Shown here one piece after another: positions 1-5,022 of a DNA stretch of 5,761 nucleotides. This DNA is from Sedimenticola sp. Lineage in GTDB: Bacteria > Pseudomonadota > Gammaproteobacteria > Chromatiales > Chromatiaceae. Below the pieces are notes generated by a model, which saw only the letters and a program-made list of their open reading frames with translations, ran no database searches and had not been told where the DNA came from. Both the position numbers and the translations under genes were made by a program. Within the stretch, counting starts at the first letter, position 1; each line of letters starts with the position of its first letter. Location: positions 1 to 5,761 of the forward strand of contig JALWGP010000015.1 of NCBI GenBank assembly GCA_027038775.1, given 5' to 3'.

Positions 1-1350
1 CTGGTCGTCCATGAGCGCCGGTTGGATGCCGAAGAAGGGCTTGCTGGCCGAGCCGGGCTTGAGGCCGTGGGCGCCGGGCAGGGGGGTGATCATGTGGCCG
101 CCGGTCTCGGTCTGCCACCAGGTGTCCACGATGGGGCAGCGGCCGTCGCCCACCACGTGGTAGTACCACTCCCAGGCCTCGGGGTTGATGGGCTCGCCCA
201 CGGTGCCCAGCAGGCGCAGGGAGGCGCGGGAGGTTTTCTTCACCATTTCGTCGCCGCAGGCCATGAGGGCGCGGATGGCGGTGGGCGCGGTGTAGAAAAT
301 GTTCACCTGGTGCTTGTCCACCACCTGCCAGAAGCGCGAGGCGTCGGGATAGGTGGGAATACCCTCGAACATGAGGGAGATGGCGCCGTTGGCCAGGGGG
401 CCGTAGACGATGTAGGTGTGGCCGGTGACCCAGCCCACGTCGGCGGTGCACCAGTAGATGTCGCCCTCGTGGTAGTCGAAGGTGAGCTTGTGGGTAATGG
501 CGGCGTAGACCATGTAGCCGCCGGTGGTGTGCAGCACCCCCTTGGGTTTGCCGGTGGAGCCGGAGGTGTAGAGGATGAAGAGCGGATCCTCGGCGTCCAT
601 CTCCTCCGCAGGACAGTCGGCGGAGGCGCCTTCCATCGCCTCGTGGTACCAGACATCCCGGCCGTCGTTCCAGTCGATGGGATCGCCGCCGCGCCTGACC
701 ACCACGCAGGTGTGCACGTTGGGACAGCTCTGGAGGGCCTGGTCGGCGTTGGCCTTGAGCGGCACCTTCTTGCCGCCGCGGATGGACTGGTCGGCGGTGA
801 TCACCGTCTGGCAGTCGGAGTCGAGGATGCGGTCCTTGAGCGCGTCGGGGGAGAAGCCGCCGAAGACCACCGAGTGGATGGCGCCGATGCGGGCGCAGGC
901 GAGCATGGCCACCGCCGCCTCGGGGATCATCGGCATGTAGATGGCCACCCGGTCCCCCTTCTTCACGCCGCGGCTCTTGAGCACGTTGGCGAACCTGCAC
1001 ACCTCCTCGTGCAGTTCGCGGTAGGTGATGTGGCGGTCTTCCTCCGGGTCGTCGCCCTCCCAGATGATGGCGGTCTGGTCGCCGCGGGTCTCCAGGTGAC
1101 GGTCGAGGCAGTTGTAGCAGGCGTTGAGCTTGCCGTTCTCGAACCAGCGGATCCTGATCTCGTCCTTGTAGTCCCAGTCGAGGACGTTGTCCCACTTGCT
1201 GAACCAGGTGATGTACTTCCCGGCCTGCTCCGCCCAGAACCCCTCGGGGTCCTCCACGGAGCGCTTGTACATGGCTTCGTACTCTTCGGCGGTGACGTTG
1301 GCCTGGGCCGCGAAGGCTTCGGGAACGGGATAGAAGGCTTCTTCGGACAT
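1..1350 (-). CDS. acs: Acetyl-CoA synthetase, AMP-forming (N-terminal 450 residues; 3' end outside window)
   Basis: This cytoplasmic enzyme activates acetate with ATP to acetyl-AMP and then forms acetyl-CoA, AMP and PPi. The start MSEEAFYP is set by a GGGAG ribosome site 8 nt upstream. Visible motifs are the N-terminal ACAS region ([12 protein letters not shown], residues 49-60), the CoA-site RGGK (191-194), the ATP P-loop [11 protein letters not shown] (261-271), GWVTGH (306-311), GEPINP (385-390) and [10 protein letters not shown] (409-418). The residues that set the acetate pocket in Salmonella Acs (V310, T311, V386, W414) are all present here, shifted by two: V308, T309, V384 and W412. 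This supports acetate over longer acids. The family is about 650 aa, so roughly 200 residues, including the C-terminal lid and its regulatory acetylated lysine, lie beyond the edge. It is the last visible gene of a four-gene minus-strand run, 55 nt after the exonuclease. No frameshift is seen. Confidence 0.97.
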   Translation of the reverse strand, partial: MSEEAFYPVPEAFAAQANVTAEEYEAMYKRSVEDPEGFWAEQAGKYITWFSKWDNVLDWDYKDEIRIRWFENGKLNACYNCLDRHLETRGDQTAIIWEGDDPEEDRHITYRELHEEVCRFANVLKSRGVKKGDRVAIYMPMIPEAAVAMLACARIGAIHSVVFGGFSPDALKDRILDSDCQTVITADQSIRGGKKVPLKANADQALQSCPNVHTCVVVRRGGDPIDWNDGRDVWYHEAMEGASADCPAEEMDAEDPLFILYTSGSTGKPKGVLHTTGGYMVYAAITHKLTFDYHEGDIYWCTADVGWVTGHTYIVYGPLANGAISLMFEGIPTYPDASRFWQVVDKHQVNIFYTAPTAIRALMACGDEMVKKTSRASLRLLGTVGEPINPEAWEWYYHVVGDGRCPIVDTWWQTETGGHMITPLPGAHGLKPGSASKPFFGIQPALMDDQ

Positions 1351-1358
1351 GTCGGGAT

Positions 1359-1363
1359 CTCCC
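1359..1363 (-). promoter_or_regulatory. Ribosome binding site of acs
   Basis: GGGAG on the minus strand lies 8 nt before the acs ATG. It fixes the start codon and follows an A-rich leader that looks unstructured. Confidence 0.75.
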
Positions 1364-1405
1364 TTGTTGGTTTTGTGGTCTTTGTATTGCACTCCCCGGA
1401 ACGGG

Positions 1406-2098
1406 TCAAGTGTGCAACAGGAAATTCTTCAGCGGCGGCGCCCTGCGTCCCCGGCTGTTGGCCGCCTGCACCAGGAAGAGCTCGGCGGTGGCGATGGCGT
1501 CGCACAGGGCATTGTGCGCCCGGTAGCGGGGCAGGCCGTACTTCTCCCTGAGATTGAACAGCCGCAGTTCACTGCCCTGGTAGGGCTGGTTCCTTCGCTC
1601 CAGTTGCCGTTTTGCCAGGTGCAGGGTGTCGATCACCGGGAACAGCGGGGCCATTCCATAGAGCCGGCGGCACGCTTCTCTCAGGAATCCGGTTTCCACC
1701 GCGGCGTGGTGGGCCAGCAGCACCTTGCCCGCCAGCTCCCGCAGCAGGTCGGTGATGACCGCGTCCAGCGGCCGCCCCCCCGCCACCTGGTCATCGGTGA
1801 GCTGGTGGATGGCCACGTTGTCGCCCGCGAGGGTGCGCGGGCTCCGGATCACCTGGTGGCGGGCGGTGCGCAGTTCCACCCGGCCGCGGACGACCTCCAC
1901 GTGACCCACGCTCAGCAGGTGGTCGCTGGCGGGATCCAGGCCGGTGGTCTCGAAGTCCACGGCCAGGATGGGAGCCCGGTCGATGGGGGTGTGCGGCGGG
2001 GGAAAGGCGGTGGAGAGGAAGTCGTGCAGGGGGCCGGAAGGTGCCTTGCGGGCCAGCCGCTCGCGCCGGGCATCCAGGCTGAAGGGATTGAACCGCAT
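1406..2098 (-). CDS. DEDDh-family 3'-5' exonuclease (DnaQ/PolC-epsilon-like)
   Basis: This 230-aa protein has a single RNase T/DnaQ exonuclease domain, expected to remove nucleotides from 3' ends of DNA or RNA in the cytoplasm. Motif I is VDFETTG (D48, E50). Motif II is [11 protein letters not shown] around residue 130, where the DnaQ aspartate is a glutamate (E135). Motif III is HNALCD (H195, D200). A basic N-terminal stretch (about residues 1-22, RRERLARK) precedes the domain. The ATG overlaps the stop of the upstream nucleotidyltransferase gene by one base (TGATG), so translation is probably coupled; only a weak GGA precedes it. The frame stays open far upstream, but that stretch is antisense-like shadow of the upstream gene. 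It is not the replicative epsilon subunit by context: it sits between a DUF294 protein and acs. Its substrate is unknown. Confidence 0.92.
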   Translation of the reverse strand: MRFNPFSLDARRERLARKAPSGPLHDFLSTAFPPPHTPIDRAPILAVDFETTGLDPASDHLLSVGHVEVVRGRVELRTARHQVIRSPRTLAGDNVAIHQLTDDQVAGGRPLDAVITDLLRELAGKVLLAHHAAVETGFLREACRRLYGMAPLFPVIDTLHLAKRQLERRNQPYQGSELRLFNLREKYGLPRYRAHNALCDAIATAELFLVQAANSRGRRAPPLKNFLLHT

Positions 2099-3948
2099 CA
2101 GATCCGGTCGGTCTGGTAGCGCAGCTCCAGGGTCGCCTGCATGGTCTGCACCACCTTGAAGGCGTCCTTGAGGTGCTCGCGCTCCAGTTTCGAGAGCTGG
2201 GCCGGCGCCATGAAGTTGTCGGGCGCCTCGCCGGCGGCGATCTGCCGCGCCTGGTGCTCCAGCCGCAGGCGGCTGATGAACTCGAAGGCGTCCTGCAGGT
2301 TGGCGGCGCCACCCTGGCTCAGCGACGGGGTGCCTGCGGCCGCCTGCAGCCGGTCCAGGGTGCTGGTCTCCGGCAGGCCCTCGGCCAGGGCGTAGATGCG
2401 GGCCATGTCGATGATGGGCACCAGGCCGGAGTGCTTCAGGTCCAGGGTGTCGTCGTGCTGGCCGTCGTGCACCAGCACAAAGTCGCGGAAGAAGCCCAGG
2501 GGCGGACGGTGGGTGAGGGCGTTGCGCGTCATGTGGCCGAGGAAGAGCTGGTTCTTGGGGGTTTGTTCCAGGATGCGACCGCGCAGGTTGCTCAGCAGCC
2601 GCCGGTCGCCGTGCACCACGCGCATGTCGAAAAAGATGCTGGAGAGCATGAGCGCCTTGGGTTCGGGCTGGTTGATCCAGCGGTCGAAGTAGTCCTGCCA
2701 CACCGTCTCGGTCTGGCGCCACTCGGGGTTGGAGGCCATGACGTTACCGGGGCAGTAGACAAAGCCGCAGGCGTTCAGCCCGTCGTTGACGAAGCGGGCC
2801 AGCGCCTCGAACCAGGCTTCGTGTTCGGGCTGCATCTCGTCGGAGACGATGAGGCCGTTGTCCTGGTCGGAGTGGCTGGTCTGCTCGCGCCGCGCCTGGG
2901 AGCCGGCGCAGATCCAGGCGTAGGGCACGGGCGGCGGGCCGATCTCCGCCTCCTTCAGCTCAATGAGGCGGACGGTGAGGGCGTCGGTGACAGCACTCAC
3001 CGCCTTGCCCACGTGTTCCTGGTCCGCTCCCATGTTCACCAGCTGCATCTGCAGGCGCGGCAGCATGCGGCTCGCCTCCACCAGCTCCTCCACCGACCCC
3101 GCCTTGCGGATGGTGCTGGTGAGATGCACCGTGCTCATCCCCTCCTGGCGCATGATGTCGGTGATGGTGAGGATGCCGCGCAGCTCCTGCTCGTCGAACA
3201 CGGGCAGGTGATGCACCTGCTTGCGGGTCATGGTGAGCAGGGCGTCGAAGAGGCTGTCCGTGGTGCGGGCGGAGATGATTCCGTGGGTCATGATCTCTTC
3301 CACCGGCGTCTCCAGCGGCAGGCCGGGCGCCACGCAGCGGGTGCGGATGTCGCGGTCGGTGAGAATGCCGGCGGGTTTCCCCTCCTCCATGAGCAGCAGG
3401 GAGGAGATGCCCTTCTCGGTCATCAGCCGGGCGGCGTCCTGGATGGAGATGCCGGGCGGGGCGGTGACCACGGGGCCCTTGCAGTAGTCGCCCGCGTAAC
3501 TGTGAAGCAGGCTCGACTGGCTCTGTTCCTGGATCCGGCTCACCGCCTCCTTGAGTCGCTGCGCCGCCGAGTGGCGGATGAAATGCAGCACCGAGGGGTC
3601 GCCGCTCACCAGCTCTGCGAGCTCTTTGCAGGGGATGCTATAGAGCAAGGTATCCTCGGTTGCCTTTACCGTGAATTCCGGCATCAGCTGGGCGGCGCAG
3701 AAGCTGGTGCAGACGTCGCCTTCCCCCAGCATGCCCATGAGGCTCTCCTTCGAATAGAGCGCGATGGCGCCACGGCGGATGATGTAGAGCCGGGAGATCT
3801 CCTCACCGTCGGGAGGCACCGGGTGTCCCCGGCGCACGTACTCGATGGAGAGGCGGCCGGCCAGGCGGGTCACCACCTCTTCCGGCAGGCGGTCGAAGGG
3901 GGGGATGGCGGCGACGAAGTCGCGGATCTCCTTGAGCTCGATTTCCAT
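2098..3948 (-). CDS. cNMP-binding-like / tandem CBS / DUF294 putative nucleotidyltransferase
   Basis: This 616-aa cytoplasmic multidomain protein has, in order, a cyclic-nucleotide-binding-like beta-roll (about 16-125), a CBS pair (about 157-270, with GILTDRD at 194-200 and GILTITD at 258-264), a GlnD-like nucleotidyltransferase domain (about 315-450) and the DUF294 C-terminal substrate-binding domain (to about 610). The transferase signature is intact: GSQARREQTSHSDQD, with G349/S350 and candidate metal ligands D361 and D363. The beta-roll lacks the Glu and Arg that contact cAMP in Crp-type pockets. I chose the ATG giving MEIELKEIRDF, 4 nt after the upstream stop. A GTG at 3999 would add 17 residues, but these only overlap the upstream gene and have no ribosome site. 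No clear Shine-Dalgarno precedes the ATG either, which fits coupling to the gene before it. CBS domains usually sense adenylates, so a role in adjusting acetate metabolism to energy state is plausible but inferred. Confidence 0.96.
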   Translation of the reverse strand: MEIELKEIRDFVAAIPPFDRLPEEVVTRLAGRLSIEYVRRGHPVPPDGEEISRLYIIRRGAIALYSKESLMGMLGEGDVCTSFCAAQLMPEFTVKATEDTLLYSIPCKELAELVSGDPSVLHFIRHSAAQRLKEAVSRIQEQSQSSLLHSYAGDYCKGPVVTAPPGISIQDAARLMTEKGISSLLLMEEGKPAGILTDRDIRTRCVAPGLPLETPVEEIMTHGIISARTTDSLFDALLTMTRKQVHHLPVFDEQELRGILTITDIMRQEGMSTVHLTSTIRKAGSVEELVEASRMLPRLQMQLVNMGADQEHVGKAVSAVTDALTVRLIELKEAEIGPPPVPYAWICAGSQARREQTSHSDQDNGLIVSDEMQPEHEAWFEALARFVNDGLNACGFVYCPGNVMASNPEWRQTETVWQDYFDRWINQPEPKALMLSSIFFDMRVVHGDRRLLSNLRGRILEQTPKNQLFLGHMTRNALTHRPPLGFFRDFVLVHDGQHDDTLDLKHSGLVPIIDMARIYALAEGLPETSTLDRLQAAAGTPSLSQGGAANLQDAFEFISRLRLEHQARQIAAGEAPDNFMAPAQLSKLEREHLKDAFKVVQTMQATLELRYQTDRI

Positions 3949-3952
3949 GGGG

Positions 3953-4420
3953 TCAGGGTTTGCGGGTGGTGATTTCGGCAAAGTAGCGGTGTTCTCCACG
4001 AACCAGCGCCAGGCGGATCCTCTCCCCCTCGGCCAGGGGGTAGGGCAGCTCCGCCTTCCAGCGCTTGCTGCTGCCGCGGGTGGTCATTCGGATGGGGGGG
4101 GCCTTCTCCCTGGCCACCAGCACCCCGTCCACGGGCACGCTGGTGCTCAGGTACACCAGGGTGGTGCTGCCTGGACCCGGCTCGGCGCCGATGTTGACGG
4201 CGATCTCCCGGTGGAGCAACTCGCACACCTCACCCAGCAGGCGGCACCGATCGTCTACGACCAGGGGTTTCGCGTTGTTCGCGCTCTCGGTGGATTCCGG
4301 CGTGGTGGAGAGCTCGAAGAGGTCGGCGATGATGTATCCCCCCACCATCAGCAGGGGCGCCACCACCAGGGCGATTTTCAGGTGCGGATTGGTGGCCGTG
4401 AATTTCCTGATCAGTCCCAT
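3953..4420 (-). CDS. Single-pass membrane-anchored protein of unknown function
   Basis: I do not recognise the family of this 155-aa protein. A short basic N-terminus (MGLIRKF) is followed by one hydrophobic segment (about 17-36, IALVVAPLLMVGGYIIADLF), then a Ser/Thr/Asn-rich linker and a soluble domain of about 100 residues. By the positive-inside rule the domain should face the periplasm. It has two cysteines six residues apart (C59, C66) that could form a disulfide there, and a beta-rich tail ending HRYFAEITTRKP. The start was chosen because AAGG lies 8 nt before this ATG; a GTG 69 nt further upstream would add a proline/glycine-rich stretch without a ribosome site. It is the first gene of the minus-strand run and ends 4 nt before the DUF294 gene, so it is probably co-transcribed with the acetate genes. 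Coding is supported by the ribosome site, the membrane segment and tight spacing. Confidence 0.77.
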   Translation of the reverse strand: MGLIRKFTATNPHLKIALVVAPLLMVGGYIIADLFELSTTPESTESANNAKPLVVDDRCRLLGEVCELLHREIAVNIGAEPGPGSTTLVYLSTSVPVDGVLVAREKAPPIRMTTRGSSKRWKAELPYPLAEGERIRLALVRGEHRYFAEITTRKP

Positions 4421-4528
4421 CTGCCGTACCTTGTTGCCGGGGCCGGGGGGGCGGAAAGCGTGACCGCCGTGACAGGGCAAGCCTACCACGAATGCGCCTC
4501 TTTTTCCGTCGTGCGGGGTGGTTGCGCA

Positions 4529-4542
4529 CTGACCTGGATCAA
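4529..4542 (-). promoter_or_regulatory. Candidate FNR/Anr-like binding box
   Basis: On the minus strand this reads TTGATCCAGGTCAG, against the FNR/Anr consensus TTGAT-N4-ATCAA. The left half is perfect and the right half matches 3 of 5. Its centre lies about 70-71 nt before the transcription start predicted from the TATACT hexamer, near the -71.5 position used by class I FNR-type activators. It could instead serve the leftward acetate operon. No footprint or regulon evidence is available from the sequence alone. Confidence 0.4.
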
Positions 4543-4581
4543 TGCGGCGGCCGCCGTGGGAGATGAGAATGAGCGCGCTTC

Positions 4582-4605
4582 GGCCGGAGCGTCTATACTC
4601 CGGCC
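4582..4605. repeat. Perfect 8-8-8 inverted repeat over the rightward promoter, candidate operator
   Basis: The arms GGCCGGAG and CTCCGGCC are perfect reverse complements, separated by 8 nt (CGTCTATA). The right arm starts inside the TATACT hexamer. A dimeric repressor bound here would block the -10 region. A transcript reading through it would form an 8-bp GC-rich hairpin, but no T-run follows, so a terminator is unlikely. The motif does not resemble the AT-rich Zur box I would expect for a zinc-regulated gene. Confidence 0.5.
4594..4599 (+). promoter_or_regulatory. Candidate sigma-70 -10 element for the rightward genes
   Basis: TATACT matches TATAAT at five of six positions in an otherwise GC-rich region and lies 38 nt before the next start codon. 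No good -35 is found at 16-18 nt spacing; the best near match is ATGAGC at 19 nt. A weak -35 would fit an activator-dependent promoter. Confidence 0.45.
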
Positions 4606-4620
4606 TTCACCATTCCAGAG

Positions 4621-4627
4621 AGAAGGG
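4621..4627 (+). promoter_or_regulatory. Ribosome binding site of the 114-aa secreted protein
   Basis: AGAAGGG ends 10 nt before the ATG. This is slightly long but acceptable, and it selects the MKWAKAIF start. An in-frame ATG at 4542 would lie upstream of the predicted promoter and would add 32 residues ahead of the signal peptide. Confidence 0.6.
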
Positions 4628-4637
4628 CATTCCGTAC

Positions 4638-4982
4638 ATGAAATGGGCGAAAGCGATTTTCCTTGGGCTGCTGCTCCCGGTACTGCCGGTGGCCGCCGGT
4701 TCGTCGAATCCCGGCCAGGATGCGCTGGTGGAGATGGGCCGGCTCAATGGCGTCGCGCTGGCCTGCCGCTACTACGAGCAGACCCGGCGCATCAAGCAGG
4801 CGCTCATCGACAACCTGCCCAAGCGCAGGGAACTGGGGCAGCTCTTCGATGATCGAACCAACGAGTCGTTCATGGCCTTCGTGAACTCCGGCGAGCCCTG
4901 TCCCTCGCCGGCGGAGTTCGAGGCGGGTGTGGAGAGAGCCATCCGCTGGATCGAACAGGCGTTCGAAGGACAGTCGCTTTGA
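4638..4982 (+). CDS. Small secreted (periplasmic) protein of unknown function with two cysteines
   Basis: This 114-aa precursor begins with a clear Sec signal peptide (MKWAK, then AIFLGLLLPVLPVAA) with likely cleavage after A20 (V18-A-A). The mature part, about 94 residues, appears mostly helical and charged, and has exactly two cysteines (C43 in ALACRYYEQ, C88 in GEPCPSPAEF) that could form one disulfide in the periplasm. There is no lipobox and no metal-binding His cluster. I do not recognise a named family. It lies 40 nt before the ZnuA-like gene in the same direction, with no terminator between, so the two are probably co-transcribed and may work together. The start is supported by the ribosome site and the fit of the signal peptide. 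Confidence 0.8.
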   Translation: MKWAKAIFLGLLLPVLPVAAGSSNPGQDALVEMGRLNGVALACRYYEQTRRIKQALIDNLPKRRELGQLFDDRTNESFMAFVNSGEPCPSPAEFEAGVERAIRWIEQAFEGQSL

Positions 4983-5013
4983 ACCCGTTGACGGAACCCG
5001 GCACTCACCCACT

Positions 5014-5017
5014 GGAG
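5014..5017 (+). promoter_or_regulatory. Ribosome binding site of the ZnuA-like gene
   Basis: GGAG lies 5 nt before the ATG, within the 40-nt spacer after the 114-aa gene. The spacer has no hairpin or T-run, which supports read-through transcription. Confidence 0.7.
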
Positions 5018-5022
5018 CTGGC

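Larger units (their letters stand above)
4421..4637. promoter_or_regulatory. Divergent intergenic region (217 nt)
   Basis: This is the only sizeable gap between genes and must carry promoters for both directions. For the rightward genes there is a good -10 (TATACT) inside an inverted repeat, with an FNR-like box about 70 nt upstream of the predicted start. For the leftward genes I could not find a convincing -35/-10 pair or a sigma-54 site. It also holds a 12-bp perfect palindrome. No small gene or RNA was recognised. Confidence 0.6.

Noticed and set aside
22..1551. Long plus-strand open frame (509 codons) across the acs region
   Set aside because: It is antisense to acs, whose minus-strand translation carries every Acs motif. 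The predicted product is a low-complexity Val/Gly/His/Ala-rich sequence typical of high-GC shadow frames.
2099..2722. Upstream extension of the exonuclease frame to a 438-codon ORF
   Set aside because: The extra 208 codons are Arg/Pro/Ala-rich, lie wholly inside the DUF294 gene in another frame and show no motif. The ATG overlapping the DUF294 stop gives the normal family length.
2173..3972. Long plus-strand open frame (599 codons) opposite the DUF294 gene
   Set aside because: Same composition artefact: it mirrors a recognisable multidomain gene on the other strand and shows no domain motif of its own.
3949..3999. GTG start for the DUF294 gene, 17 codons earlier
   Set aside because: It has no ribosome site, overlaps the end of the upstream gene, and the added residues (Pro/Asn/Thr-rich) are not part of a domain. 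ATG at 3948 fits the 4-nt spacing.
4501..4505. T-run that might end a rightward transcript
   Set aside because: No stable hairpin precedes it and no gene on the plus strand ends upstream, so it is not called a terminator.
4545..4556. 12-bp perfect palindrome CGGCGGCCGCCG
   Set aside because: Pure G/C palindromes of this size arise readily in GC-rich DNA, and it has no promoter relation I can define, so it is noted within the intergenic region but not called an operator.
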